The position numbers and the translations under genes are program-made. A DNA stretch of 64,000 nt from Bradyrhizobium semiaridum (GTDB lineage: Bacteria; Pseudomonadota; Alphaproteobacteria; Rhizobiales; Xanthobacteraceae), in contig NZ_JAGKJJ010000017.1 of assembly GCF_020329505.1 (NCBI RefSeq), positions 1 through 64,000 on the forward strand. The letters are read 5' to 3'. The notes beneath the pieces are model-generated. The model made no database searches. It was not told the origin of the DNA and was given only the letters and a program-made list of their open reading frames with translations. Positions 8,940-18,381 of this stretch are shown piece by piece. Numbering within the stretch: position 1 is the first letter of the stretch; the number at the start of each line of letters is the position of its first letter.

Positions 8940-10901
8940 CTAGCGCTGCGCCGGCGTCGCCGGCAGCGGCGCGACCGGCTGCGAGATCACCTCGCCGACG
9001 GCGGTGTCGAGCTGCAGCACGCTGGCGGCCGCGGGCACTGCGGCATCGGCCATCGCGGCATGCCCTTCTGCGCTCGGATGCACGGCGCCGCCATAGACCG
9101 CCGACAGGATGCCCCAGGTCGCATCGTGGATATCGCTCGGTTGCATCGAGGACGGCAGCCCCTGCGGATAGGTCATCGCCGCGAAATAGCTGTCATTGGC
9201 ATCGCGGATCCAGCGGGCGCGCGGCAGATAGGCGCGATATTCGCCGGCGCTGCGGCCGCATTTGAGCGGCTGGCTGGCCGCCGCGACGATATCGGATTCG
9301 AAGCTGTCGCCATTGGCGGCGAAGCAGTCGCGGTCGAACTGCGGATCGGTCGATGCCCGTGCGCAGAAGCCGTGGCTCGCGAACGCCTCCTGATGCGCAT
9401 CGACGAACGTCATGCGGTCGGTCTGCGGATTGCGGCAGATGATGCCGGACTGGCACTGCGCGATGCCCTTGAGCTGCGGCAGGAACTCGTTCTGCACGAA
9501 GCTCGAGACGGCGGCGAGCCGCTTGGGATCGGCATTGAACGAGGGATGGATCTCGAAGCCGGCGCGGCCGCCGGGGCAGGGCGTACCGCCATTGCTCAGC
9601 GCCGGGTTGGCGTAGGCGGTATAGATCACGTGGGAGAGGTCGCCGCCGACCAGCGGCTTCAGCGCCTCGCGCAGCTTGGCAAACCCTGACGGCAGATCGC
9701 GGGTCAGCGCCGACCGCGCATCCTCGACGCTGGCCATCGAGCCGCCCTGGCTGAACAGCGTGCGCTCGGTCGGCGTATCGACGATCACGTTGGCGACGAG
9801 GCCGGAGAAATAGATGTCGTTGGCGCCGATCGACAGCAGCACGAGGTCGAGCGTGCGGTCCGGCTGACGGCGCTTGGCGGCCGCGAGCGCGGTGCGCAGC
9901 TCGGCCAACTGGCCGTTGACGGTCCCCGAGCAACTGCTGGCGCTCTTGGTCGGCAGGCACTCGCGCGCCTGCTGCGAGCCGAGCAGGCCGTCGGCGATGG
10001 TGGCGCCGGTGCAGGCCAGCGGCAGGTAGGTGACCGCGATGTGCGGGTACTGCACGGCGAGCGCCAGCGCGGTGCGGGTCTGGTAGCTGTACAGCGACCG
10101 GTGGCAGGCCGAGTTGAGCCACAGCGCGCTGTGGCGCTGCCAGTTCGCCAGAGTGTCCGGCGCTTCGCAGGCCCGTCCGCCCTTATAGCCGGCGCGGCTC
10201 GGCCGGTAATATTGCCCGCCGTCGAGATAGGCGCGGAAGCAGAACCCCTCGTCCGAGAGCCCGATCGCACGGTCGGGATTGCCCTCGCCGGAGGCGATGC
10301 TGTCGCCGAGGCCGGCGATGAAGAAATCGCGCACCGCGATCTCGGTCGACACGCGCTGGTTGGCTTCGGCGCCGCTCGCGACGTCGACGGTCGCGACCGT
10401 AGTGCGGCCATAACGGACCCGCAGGTTGACCGGTTCGGCGCAATCGAAGGTCGAGGTCTGCGGCCCGTCGCCGTCGTCGAACGACCAGGCGCAGGTCGCG
10501 CCGACCGGGACCGGGCCGGTGAGGCGGACCACGATCGGGTGGTCGGTCGGCGTCAGATAGCTTTCCTTGACGTTGTCGCGGGTGCAGGGCTCGTTGACGC
10601 GGCCCTGCAGGTCGATGCAGAGCCGGTTGACCATGTTGCGGGCCCAGCCGCGGCCGTCGCTCTGCAGCTCCAGCGCCTGCTCCGAGGCCAAGATGCTGCG
10701 GCCAAGGCCGCTTTCGACATGCAGGCGGAAGTCGCGTTCCTCGCGGAACAGGCGGAAGCGGTTGCGGACTTCCCAGGAGATTTGCAGCGGCTGGGCGTCC
10801 TGCGCCGCTGCGGCGGAGGCGAAAGCCGCCGCCAGCGCGCTGCCAAGCAGCACGGCTGCAACCGTCAAACGAAACGAGGATCGAGCCAAAAACCCAAGCA
10901 T
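8940..10901 (-). CDS. Exported SGNH/GDSL-type hydrolase
   Basis: A 653-residue protein with a signal peptide (about residues 1-33, ending AAAAQ). SGNH-hydrolase blocks are present in order: GLGDSIASGEG near residue 200 (nucleophile Ser), SIGANDIYFSG near 345 (oxyanion Asn) and VHPSAEGHAAMAD near 615 (catalytic Asp/His block). The N-terminal about 190 residues look like a beta-rich accessory domain, and the long catalytic domain carries many cysteines, consistent with disulfides in the periplasm. The substrate is unknown; lipid or polysaccharide esters are typical for such enzymes. It is on the same strand as the downstream flippase-like gene, separated by about 80 bases. Confidence 0.8.
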   Translation of the reverse strand: MLGFLARSSFRLTVAAVLLGSALAAAFASAAAAQDAQPLQISWEVRNRFRLFREERDFRLHVESGLGRSILASEQALELQSDGRGWARNMVNRLCIDLQGRVNEPCTRDNVKESYLTPTDHPIVVRLTGPVPVGATCAWSFDDGDGPQTSTFDCAEPVNLRVRYGRTTVATVDVASGAEANQRVSTEIAVRDFFIAGLGDSIASGEGNPDRAIGLSDEGFCFRAYLDGGQYYRPSRAGYKGGRACEAPDTLANWQRHSALWLNSACHRSLYSYQTRTALALAVQYPHIAVTYLPLACTGATIADGLLGSQQARECLPTKSASSCSGTVNGQLAELRTALAAAKRRQPDRTLDLVLLSIGANDIYFSGLVANVIVDTPTERTLFSQGGSMASVEDARSALTRDLPSGFAKLREALKPLVGGDLSHVIYTAYANPALSNGGTPCPGGRAGFEIHPSFNADPKRLAAVSSFVQNEFLPQLKGIAQCQSGIICRNPQTDRMTFVDAHQEAFASHGFCARASTDPQFDRDCFAANGDSFESDIVAAASQPLKCGRSAGEYRAYLPRARWIRDANDSYFAAMTYPQGLPSSMQPSDIHDATWGILSAVYGGAVHPSAEGHAAMADAAVPAAASVLQLDTAVGEVISQPVAPLPATPAQR

Positions 10902-10980
10902 GGCGCGTTTGACGTCACGGGTGAGGCGAAAATAAGTACTCCGGGCGCCGAGGGCCGGGATCTGATCGATAACGTCGCTG

Positions 10981-12057
10981 TTACCGCTTCAGCTGCCTGA
11001 CCCGCTGCGGCCGGCTTTCGATCGGTTGCCGCACGGTCGCCGAAGCCGTGCAGGCCTGGCTCAATCGCTTTCGTTCCTGCCAGGGCTGCACCACGTTCAG
11101 CCACAGCTCGCGCATACCCATGATCGAGATCGAAATCCCGAACGGGATCAGGAAATACAGGATGCGGAACACCACCAGGGTCGCCAGCAACTGTTCCTTG
11201 CTGAATTCGGGCAGCGCCACCAGCATTGCGGCGTCGAATACGCCGATCGAGCCGGGGGCATGGCTGGCGAAGCCGAGCAGGGTGGCCAGGATGAACACCA
11301 CCGCCAGCGAGACGAAGTCGATATGCGGCTCGGTCGGCATCAACAGGTACATCGCGAGCGCGCAGAAGCCGAGATCGACCACGCCGATCAGGATCTGCAG
11401 CAGCGTCAGCCGGGCCGAAGGCAGGATGACCTTCCAGCCGTTCTGGCCGAGCTCGCGGCGCTTCTCGCCGGTCAGGAGCCAGACGAAATAGGCGCCGATG
11501 CCGGCGAGGCAGCCGATCGCGATCAGCCGGTTCATCGCCGGCGGCAGCAGGTCCATCGCCGACGCCGCGGCAGGATGCCAAGCCATGCCGATCCCGAGCA
11601 CGAACAGATTGCCGAGCCAGAAGGTCAGCCCGGACAGGAAGCAGATCTTGGCGACGTCGATCGCGGAGAGGCCGTAGTCGGAATAGATCCGGAAGCGGAT
11701 CGCGCCGCCGGTGAAGACGGTGGCGCCGATATTGTGGCCGATAGTGTAGCTGGTGAAGCTCGACAGCGCCGCGATACGGTAGGGGACGTGGATCTTGCCG
11801 ATCGTGCGCAGCGCGAAGAAGTCATAGAAGGTCAGCGTGCAGAACGCTCCGACCACGCACAGCGCGGCGAGCGCGATCCGGTGCGGCGCGATGTCGGTCA
11901 GCGCGGTCAGAATGACTCCGGCGTCGACGCCCTTCAGCGTATGCACGAGCGACGTGATCGCCAGCACGATGATGAGCAGACTCGCGGCGATCCCGAGCCG
12001 TTTCCAGCCGATCTTTTCCTTGAAGCCACGCCCGAGCGTGGTCAGCAGCCGATGCAT
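10981..12057 (-). CDS. Flippase-like/LPG-synthase transmembrane-domain protein
   Basis: A 358-residue polytopic membrane protein with about eight hydrophobic segments. The central motifs SFTSYTIGHNIGATVFTGGA and LGFASHAPGSIGVFDAAML resemble the transmembrane domain of lysylphosphatidylglycerol synthases and the related UPF0104/flippase-like family. It has no soluble aminoacyl-transferase domain, so it is more likely a lipid flippase-like protein than a full synthase. GGGAGG lies four bases before the ATG. The Arg-rich C-terminus should face the cytoplasm. Confidence 0.8.
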   Translation of the reverse strand: MHRLLTTLGRGFKEKIGWKRLGIAASLLIIVLAITSLVHTLKGVDAGVILTALTDIAPHRIALAALCVVGAFCTLTFYDFFALRTIGKIHVPYRIAALSSFTSYTIGHNIGATVFTGGAIRFRIYSDYGLSAIDVAKICFLSGLTFWLGNLFVLGIGMAWHPAAASAMDLLPPAMNRLIAIGCLAGIGAYFVWLLTGEKRRELGQNGWKVILPSARLTLLQILIGVVDLGFCALAMYLLMPTEPHIDFVSLAVVFILATLLGFASHAPGSIGVFDAAMLVALPEFSKEQLLATLVVFRILYFLIPFGISISIMGMRELWLNVVQPWQERKRLSQACTASATVRQPIESRPQRVRQLKR

Positions 12058-12663
12058 TCATCCTCCCGGCGGGACGGCAATTTCAATGGGACCCGGTCAC
12101 GGACGACGACGGGCGACGGGCAAACGCACCGTGCGCGATGACCCATAAGGCAAAACCGGTGCCTTGTGCAGCCCTTGACAAGCCAAGCTGGGGTCCTCGT
12201 CGGTCGTCACTGTCATACGTCCTACATATGTTTCCGCCTCGCGGATTGTGAGTCGCCGCGCTTGCGTTCGCTGCGCGCGAAGTGCCGAACGTTCCACCGT
12301 TCCCGGCGGGTTTCGGCAGGTTTTCCGCGATTTCGCCACTTTATCCGCGCTGCAGCGCGCCGTCGGCCACCATGCGAATGGACGATATGCGCTCAGGTAA
12401 GGGCACCGGGCCCGCCGGCAGCGTTTACCAAGGTCTCAAGTCGATGCGCGATCATCCGCGATATGGGGGCGAAGTGCCGGCCGGGAAGGGGCGAAGCCGC
12501 ATTTGACCGATCCGTAGGTCTATTGAGGCAAAACGCCGCGCGAGGCGTGTGCTGCCCGCGTGCCCCGACCGGCGCGGGATATGACACTTCGGTCTGAAGC
12601 GAAGTATCGCGCCGAACGAACGCCTATGTCTTGCATTGGTCAGCGAAGATCTGAGGTTCGCCG
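12058..12663. other. Intergenic region without supported gene
   Basis: A 606-base divergent gap between the flippase-like gene and the MFS exporter. Short frames cross it on both strands but lack family motifs or good ribosome-binding sites. Some, such as one with MDDMRSGKGTGPAGSVYQG near 12372-12506, might be real small genes, but I cannot support that. Confidence 0.35.
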
Positions 12664-14082
12664 ATGCAGCAGACATCCCAAAGCGTCCGGCCGAGGCCGG
12701 ATCGATCCGCAGCGCTTGATCCGGCCTCGGCCGGACTTGCGACGACGTTGACGCTTGCCGCAATGAGTCTCGGCTATGGCGTGGTGCAGCTCGATGTCAC
12801 CATCGTCAACACCGCACTCAATGCGATCGGTGCTGCGCTCGGCGGCGGCGTGGCCGAACTGCAATGGGTGGTCAGCGCCTACACCATCGCGTTTGCCGCC
12901 TTCATCCTGACCGCAGGTGCGCTTGGCGATCGCATCGGCGCCAAGCGCATCTTCATGGCCGGGTTCGCGCTGTTCACGGCCGCCTCGGCGGCGTGCGCGC
13001 TCGCGCCCGATGCCGTGACCTTGATCGCTGCGCGCTGCGTGCAGGGGCTCGCGGCGGCGATCCTGGTGCCGAACTCGCTCGCGCTGCTCCGTCATGCGTA
13101 TGCCGACGACAAGGCGCGCGGCCGCGCGGTCGGCATCTGGGCCGCTGGCGCGAGCCTCGCGCTGACCGCCGGCCCGTTTGTCGGCGGCGCGCTGATCACA
13201 TTGGTCGGCTGGCGCGCGATCTTTCTGGTCAATCTGCCGATTGGCATCGCCGGATTGTGGCTGGCCTGGCGCTATGCCGGCGAGACCACGCGTCATCAAA
13301 GCCACGAGCTCGATCTGCCGGGCCAGTTCGCCGCGATTGCCGCGCTCGGCACGCTGGCCGGCGCGCTGATCGAGGGCGGCGCGCTCGGCTGGAGCCATCC
13401 ATTGGTGATTGCAGGTTTCGTCCTTGCGGCCGGCTTCGCCGCGCTGTTCGTCTGGCGCGAGGCGCGGGCGCCGCAGCCGATGTTGCCATTGTCGCTGTTC
13501 GGCGAGCGGTTGTTCGCGCTGAGCTCGCTGGTCGGCCTGCTGGTCAATGTCGCGTTCTACGGCCTGATCTTCGTGCTCAGCCTCTACTTCCAGCAGGTCA
13601 ACGGCCTCTCGGCCTTCCAGACCGGTCTTGCCTTCGTGCCGATGCTGGGCGTGGTCCTGCCGGCCAATCTGATCGCGCCGCGCCTTGCGGAGCGGGTCGG
13701 CGCGCCGGCCACGATCGCGCTCGGTGCTGCGATCACGGCGGCCGGCTGCCTAGCGACGCTCGGCATCGATCGCGACACCAGCTATCCGGCGATCTGCCTG
13801 CAACTGATCGCGATGAGCGGCGGGCTCGGCCTGCTGGTCCCGCCGCTGACATCGACGCTGCTCGGCAGCGTCGAGCCGCAGCGCGCCGGGATCGCGGCCG
13901 GCGTGCTGAACGCGACGCGGCAGACCGGTAGCGTGCTCGGCGTCGCGCTGTTCGGCTCACTGGTCGGCCGGTCCGCGGCCTTCATCACCGGCCTGCACGC
14001 GGCGCTGGTGATTTCGGCCGGCGTGTTGCTTGCGGCAGGCGCGTTGATCTGGATCGGCGCGTCATCACAAGTTCGACAATGA
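12664..14082 (+). CDS. MFS multidrug-type exporter (DHA2/EmrB-like, 14 TM)
   Basis: 472 residues with about 14 hydrophobic segments. Motif D1-like LDVTIVNTALNAIG in TM1 and GALGDRIGAKRIFMAG (motif A) after TM2 identify the EmrB/QacA drug-exporter group of the major facilitator superfamily. It likely exports a toxic compound by proton antiport. The first 20 residues are encoded by a perfect inverted repeat (12685-12736) and are unlike the family. The true start might be nearer TM1, but no better ATG lies between 12664 and 12763. Confidence 0.88.
   Translation: MQQTSQSVRPRPDRSAALDPASAGLATTLTLAAMSLGYGVVQLDVTIVNTALNAIGAALGGGVAELQWVVSAYTIAFAAFILTAGALGDRIGAKRIFMAGFALFTAASAACALAPDAVTLIAARCVQGLAAAILVPNSLALLRHAYADDKARGRAVGIWAAGASLALTAGPFVGGALITLVGWRAIFLVNLPIGIAGLWLAWRYAGETTRHQSHELDLPGQFAAIAALGTLAGALIEGGALGWSHPLVIAGFVLAAGFAALFVWREARAPQPMLPLSLFGERLFALSSLVGLLVNVAFYGLIFVLSLYFQQVNGLSAFQTGLAFVPMLGVVLPANLIAPRLAERVGAPATIALGAAITAAGCLATLGIDRDTSYPAICLQLIAMSGGLGLLVPPLTSTLLGSVEPQRAGIAAGVLNATRQTGSVLGVALFGSLVGRSAAFITGLHAALVISAGVLLAAGALIWIGASSQVRQ
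12685..12736. repeat. Perfect 19-bp inverted repeat inside the 5' end of the exporter gene
   Basis: Arms 12685-12703 and 12718-12736 are perfect reverse complements (gtccggccgaggccggatc) around a 14-base loop. The structure starts 21 bases after the proposed start codon, where it could restrain translation initiation or represent an inserted small palindrome. It has no T-tract, so it is not an intrinsic terminator. Confidence 0.8.
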
Positions 14083-14164
14083 ACGATGGCGGCGGTTGTG
14101 GAATGGCAGGCCTGCATCTAACGTTGCGTAGGTCGGCGGTGACCGCCGACGGGGGCCAATCCCG

Positions 14165-14348
14165 ATGCCTGCGCCGATTGACCGTCGCCGCTTCATCAGC
14201 CGCGCTGCGACGTTCGGCGTGACGCTGCCGTTTGCCAGCTTGCTCGCCGATCGGCTGGCTGCGGCCGCCGAGATGCTTCGATGATTTTGCGGGCTCGTCG
14301 CTGAAGGTCGAGACCGGCGGCGAACTGATCCCCGGGCTGCGCGGCTAG
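14165..14348 (+). pseudogene. Remnant of a Tat-exported protein gene
   Basis: A 39-codon frame (14165-14284) encodes MPAPIDRRRFISRAATFGVT and then a hydrophobic stretch ending AAAAEMLR. This is a twin-arginine signal (RRRFIS) that stops at once. In another frame, bases 14286-14348 read a short C-terminal-like piece ending PGLRG and a stop. The arrangement suggests the body of an exported (probably redox or hydrolase) enzyme was deleted, leaving its two ends. The parent family is not recognisable. Confidence 0.5.
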
Positions 14349-14502
14349 CTGTCGGGCCGCGAAACCCTTGGAGGATTGCCGTTTTCTTCGGCAATTTCGC
14401 CCTTCGTTCAAGGCTTCTTCACCATGCGCGGAACTGGATCCAGTCCCGTTACCGTTCATACACGAATGGCGTCGCTTTTATAGGTCCATAACGGGGGCCT
14501 AT

Positions 14503-16905
14503 ATGTATCGCGTTCTCACCTGTCTCACCCTGGAACACGACTGGCGATTGGTCGTCCTTGGTGGCGTGATCTGCCTGCTTGCTAGCGCGGTCGCGATCAG
14601 CCTGTTTCACCGCGCCCGCGCGGCGCATGGCCGCGCCCGGGACATCTGGATCGGTCTCGATGCGGCGGTCGGCGGCTGCGGGATCTGGGCCACCCACTTC
14701 GTCGCCATGCTTGCCTACGAGCCCGGCGTCGAGGCCGGATACAACATTCCGATCACGCTGCTGTCGCTGGTGCTCGCAGTTTCGATCCTGGCCATCGGAC
14801 TGGCCGTCGCATCGCTCGACGAGCGCTGGTGGACGGTCGCGTCCGGCGGCGCGATCGTCGGCCTCGGTGTCGCCGCCATGCATTACACCGGCATGATGGG
14901 GCTGGAGCTGCCCGCGCGCATCGTCTGGTCGCCGGGCATCGTCGCGGCCTCGGTCGCATTCGGAAGTCTGTTCGGCGCGCTTGCGCTCCTCGTCGCCACG
15001 CATGGCGAGCGCTGGGGCTATACCGCGGCGGCAACCGGTCTGCTGACGGTTGCGATCGTCTCGCATCATTTCACCGCCATGGGCGCCGTCACGCTGGTGC
15101 CGGATCCGACCATTGTCTTTGACGGGCTTTCGGTCTCGCCGCGCGTCCTGTCGTTCATGACGGCGGTTGCGGCCTTCGCGATCCTCGGGCTGTCGCTGAT
15201 CGCCTCCATCCTCGATCGTCGCGCCAAGACCGAGCTGCACAAGCAGAAGGTGGTGCTGGACACCGCGCTCGAGAACATGTCGCAGGGCCTGTGCATGTTC
15301 GATGCCGACGGCCGCATCATGCTGTTCAACGAGCGCTACAGCGAGCTGATGGGGCACAACACCATCGCGCTGCAGGGCCGCCTCTTGATCGACGTTCTGC
15401 AGGATCTGCGCGGCATCGGCGAATGGGAGGGCGATCCCGAGGAATTCTGCGCCGGCCTGATCGCCGAAGCGAAGGCAGGCAACACCGCGACGCGCATCGT
15501 CAGCCGCCAGGGCCGCGCGATCCGCGTCGTCGACCAGCCGATGAAGGGCGGCGGCTGGGTCGCCACCTTCGAGGACATCACCGAATGGCAGCAGGCCCAG
15601 GAGCAGATCTCGCACATGGCGCGGCATGACGCGCTGACCAATCTGCCGAACCGCACCCTGTTCCGCGAGCAGCTCGAAAAGGCGCTGCGGCTCGCCAAGC
15701 GCGCCGACCAGCTCGCGGTGCTCTGCCTCGACCTCGACCATTTCAAGGAGATCAACGACACGCTCGGGCATCCGATCGGCGATGCGCTGCTGCGCGAGGT
15801 GGCGCGCCGGCTCGTTGAATGCGTAACCGAGCACGACACCGTGGCGCGGCTCGGCGGCGACGAATTCGCGATCGTGCAGTTCTGCAGCAATTGCGAACCG
15901 TCGGTGGTGTCGGCGCTCGCCAGCCATGTCGTCGAGCGGCTCGCGGCGCCCTACGAGATCGGCGGGCATCAGCTCGTGATCGGCGTCAGCATCGGCCTCT
16001 CGCTCGCGCCGGAGGACGGGACGGATCCCGACGAGCTGTTGCAGAAGGCCGATCTCGCGCTGTACCGCGCCAAGGCCGACGGCCGCGGCACCTACCGGTT
16101 CTTCGAAACCGGCATGGACGCGCGCGCGCAGGCGCGCCGCATGCTGGAGCGCGACCTGCGGCTGGCGCTGCAGCGCGACGAGTTCGCGGTCTATTACCAG
16201 CCGATCCGTGATGTCGTGGGCGACCAGGTCGTCGCATTCGAGGCGCTAGTGCGCTGGAATCACGCGCAGCGCGGCCTGATCGCGCCGAACAATTTCATTC
16301 CCATCGCCGAGGAAACCGGGCTCATCGTTCCGCTCGGCGACATCGTGCTGCGCCAGGCCTGCATCGATGCCGCGGGCTGGCCGAAAGACATCGCGGTCGC
16401 CGTGAACCTGTCTCCGGTGCAGTTCAGGAATCCGAACCTGGTGACGTCGGTGAAGGCGGCGCTGGATGCATCCGGCCTGGCGGCCGATCGCCTCGAGCTC
16501 GAGATCACAGAGTCGGTGCTGCTGCAGAACAGCGAGGCGACGCTCGCCGTGCTGCACGAGCTGCGTGGCTTCGGGGTCCGGATCTCGCTCGACGATTTCG
16601 GCACCGGCTATTCGTCGCTGAGCTATCTGCGCAGCTTCCCATTCGACAAGATCAAGATCGACCGCTCCTTCGTCACCGACCTTGCGACCCGCGATGAATC
16701 GATGGCGATCGTCCGCGCGGTGACCGGCCTCGGCAAGAGCCTCGGCATCGTGACCACGGCCGAAGGTGTCGAGACCGACACCCAGTTCGACCTGCTGCGG
16801 CAGGAGGGTTGCACGCAGGCACAGGGCTACCTGTTCAGCCCGCCGCGGCCGGCCGCCGACGTTGCCAAGATGCTGTACAAGGCGCCGGAACGATCGGTGG
16901 CGTGA
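14503..16905 (+). CDS. Cyclic-di-GMP signalling protein: MHYT-PAS-GGDEF-EAL
   Basis: 800 residues. Residues about 1-240 form the seven-helix MHYT sensor, with three motif repeats (THFVAM, AMHYTGMMG, SHHFTAM) that are thought to bind metal or gas ligands at the membrane. A PAS domain follows (about 250-360). The diguanylate cyclase domain has intact GGDEF at 451-455 but lacks the inhibitory I-site Arg (THED-like, TEHD precedes). The phosphodiesterase domain has EAL at 580-582 and the downstream ITES, DDFGTGYSS, KIDRSF and AEGVET motifs. Both activities look possible. The start at 14503 removes an unlike 45-residue extension. It probably affects the motility/biofilm switch; no operon partner. 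Confidence 0.92.
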   Translation: MYRVLTCLTLEHDWRLVVLGGVICLLASAVAISLFHRARAAHGRARDIWIGLDAAVGGCGIWATHFVAMLAYEPGVEAGYNIPITLLSLVLAVSILAIGLAVASLDERWWTVASGGAIVGLGVAAMHYTGMMGLELPARIVWSPGIVAASVAFGSLFGALALLVATHGERWGYTAAATGLLTVAIVSHHFTAMGAVTLVPDPTIVFDGLSVSPRVLSFMTAVAAFAILGLSLIASILDRRAKTELHKQKVVLDTALENMSQGLCMFDADGRIMLFNERYSELMGHNTIALQGRLLIDVLQDLRGIGEWEGDPEEFCAGLIAEAKAGNTATRIVSRQGRAIRVVDQPMKGGGWVATFEDITEWQQAQEQISHMARHDALTNLPNRTLFREQLEKALRLAKRADQLAVLCLDLDHFKEINDTLGHPIGDALLREVARRLVECVTEHDTVARLGGDEFAIVQFCSNCEPSVVSALASHVVERLAAPYEIGGHQLVIGVSIGLSLAPEDGTDPDELLQKADLALYRAKADGRGTYRFFETGMDARAQARRMLERDLRLALQRDEFAVYYQPIRDVVGDQVVAFEALVRWNHAQRGLIAPNNFIPIAEETGLIVPLGDIVLRQACIDAAGWPKDIAVAVNLSPVQFRNPNLVTSVKAALDASGLAADRLELEITESVLLQNSEATLAVLHELRGFGVRISLDDFGTGYSSLSYLRSFPFDKIKIDRSFVTDLATRDESMAIVRAVTGLGKSLGIVTTAEGVETDTQFDLLRQEGCTQAQGYLFSPPRPAADVAKMLYKAPERSVA

Positions 16906-16942
16906 CCGGAGCATGATGCGATCGGCTCGAGCCGGGTGGCGC

Positions 16943-17069
16943 CGGACACAAAACGGCGAAAACAACCCCATGCAAAGGAGCCGGCGGCCGGCAAGGCAGG
17001 GTGTCCGACAAGGCAAGCTTGACATGTCGGGCAACTCAGGGGTATTCTTCCAATATTCCGAAATCGGGA
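16943..17069 (+). repeat. Dispersed repeat family B, copy 2
   Basis: See copy 1 at 8773-8884: a 33-base core at 16955-16987 is identical between the two, with flanking similarity. It lies in the convergent gap between the cyclic-di-GMP gene and a minus-strand membrane-protein gene. Confidence 0.8.
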
Positions 17070-17091
17070 CGGGCGCCCCTCGCGCCACGAT

Positions 17092-17526
17092 CTAAGTCTT
17101 GCGCAGCGCGAAATAGGCGCCGCAAAACGCCATCGCCGCGCCGAGGCAGAGTGCGGCGAGGCCGGCGAGAACGGCTGATATGGTCGATACGCTGCTCGGT
17201 GCCGATGCGGCCTGACCGGCACCAGCCAGCATCAGGACGCCGATCACGATCAGCAGGTTCCGCATCCGCTGCGGGATCTGGCCGGCCACCGCGCTATGCA
17301 TCAGATTGGCGGTGAAGTAGCCGCCGGAGAACCCGACGCTCGCGATGAGCCACCAGGCAATGGCGGCACCGGCCGGCATGAACTCGCGGCTGTCGGACCG
17401 CCACAGGCCGCCGAGATCGAGCCCGTAGCGCGCGCCGAGCATGTGCACGGCCAGCGCCAGCAGCACGCCTGTGATCATCGCGCCGCCGAGGATGAGGTAA
17501 CGGGGAAAATAGGTCGTCTCGGGCAT
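17092..17526 (-). CDS. Four-TM hypothetical membrane protein
   Basis: 144 residues from MPETTYFPRYLILGGAMITG. Four hydrophobic segments (about residues 10-30, 55-75, 88-105 and 118-138) predict a small integral membrane protein. No known domain recognised. The ATG at 17526 is preferred over an upstream ATG that would add 12 basic residues. It is divergent from the next gene with a 52-base gap, so they may share a promoter region. Confidence 0.6.
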   Translation of the reverse strand: MPETTYFPRYLILGGAMITGVLLALAVHMLGARYGLDLGGLWRSDSREFMPAGAAIAWWLIASVGFSGGYFTANLMHSAVAGQIPQRMRNLLIVIGVLMLAGAGQAASAPSSVSTISAVLAGLAALCLGAAMAFCGAYFALRKT

Positions 17527-17578
17527 ACCTCGCTTGTAGGATAGGCGCCGTGCGCCGCGCAAGCATGCGCCCGGGCGT

Positions 17579-18220
17579 TTGAACAGATGGAATGGCGGAT
17601 TGCCGACAAATTTGCAGGATCGAGCGGGTGAGGGCGCAGCCGCTCGCTATGCGTACAAGGCCTCCCTGATCGGCTCCGCGCATCAGTTCGAGCTGACCGA
17701 TGCCGGCCTGTCGTGGCGGATCGCCGGCCGGTCCGGCGTGTGGGACTATCGGGACATCTCCATCGTGAAACTGTCCTATCGTCCGGTGTCGATGCAGCAG
17801 CAGCGGTTTCGCGCCGACATCGACAACGCCAAGGGCGGCCGGATCGCGATCCTGTCGACGACTTGGCAGACCGCGACCCTGGTGGCGCCGCAGGGGCAGC
17901 TCTATCGCGACTTCATCGTCGAGCTGCATCGTCGGATGCAGGCGGCCGGCAGCAAGGCCGCGCTGGTCGGCGGCCTCGGGCCGACAACTTACACCGCGGC
18001 GCTGGCGCTGCTGGCCTGCCTTGCCGTCGCCATGGCGGGCTTGCTGCTGCGCGCGCTGCTCACGGCCGAATGGGCCGGCGCGCTGTTCCTGGTCGGCTTT
18101 GCCGCGCTGTTCGCCTGGCAGATCGGCGGCTTCATCACCCGCAACCGGCCGCGCCGCTACAGTTTTGACGATTTGCCCGAGGCGCTGCTTCCCGCCGCAA
18201 CCAAGCGCAATGAAACGTGA
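17579..18220 (+). CDS. Hypothetical membrane-anchored protein
   Basis: About 213 residues read from a TTG at 17579. The N-terminal 130 residues are soluble with a beta-rich look (HQFELTDAGLSWRIAGRSGV) and contain a conserved-looking YRDISIVKLSYRPVSMQQQR segment. Two membrane helices follow (about 140-160 and 165-185), then a basic tail FITRNRPRRYSFDDLPEALL. I do not recognise the family. The start is uncertain because no ATG with a good ribosome-binding site is near. Confidence 0.6.
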   Translation: MNRWNGGLPTNLQDRAGEGAAARYAYKASLIGSAHQFELTDAGLSWRIAGRSGVWDYRDISIVKLSYRPVSMQQQRFRADIDNAKGGRIAILSTTWQTATLVAPQGQLYRDFIVELHRRMQAAGSKAALVGGLGPTTYTAALALLACLAVAMAGLLLRALLTAEWAGALFLVGFAALFAWQIGGFITRNRPRRYSFDDLPEALLPAATKRNET

Positions 18221-18252
18221 CTTCGCCGCCGCGGCTGCGCAGGGCATCGTCC

Positions 18253-18355
18253 AGAGCATGATCCGGAAAAGTGTGATGCGGTTTTCCGAAGAGAGCATGC
18301 CCAAACAAAGAACTAAAGCGCGATGATGATTCAACCTGATCTCATCGCGCGTTGG
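18253..18355. repeat. Dispersed repeat family A, copy 2 (full length)
   Basis: Begins AGAGCATGATCCGGAAAAG like copy 1 at 302 and ends in the same taaagcgcgatga/tcatcgcgc hairpin. Lies between two plus-strand genes. Confidence 0.8.
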
Positions 18356-18381
18356 ACGCGATGTCATGGCCGGAGCGGGGT

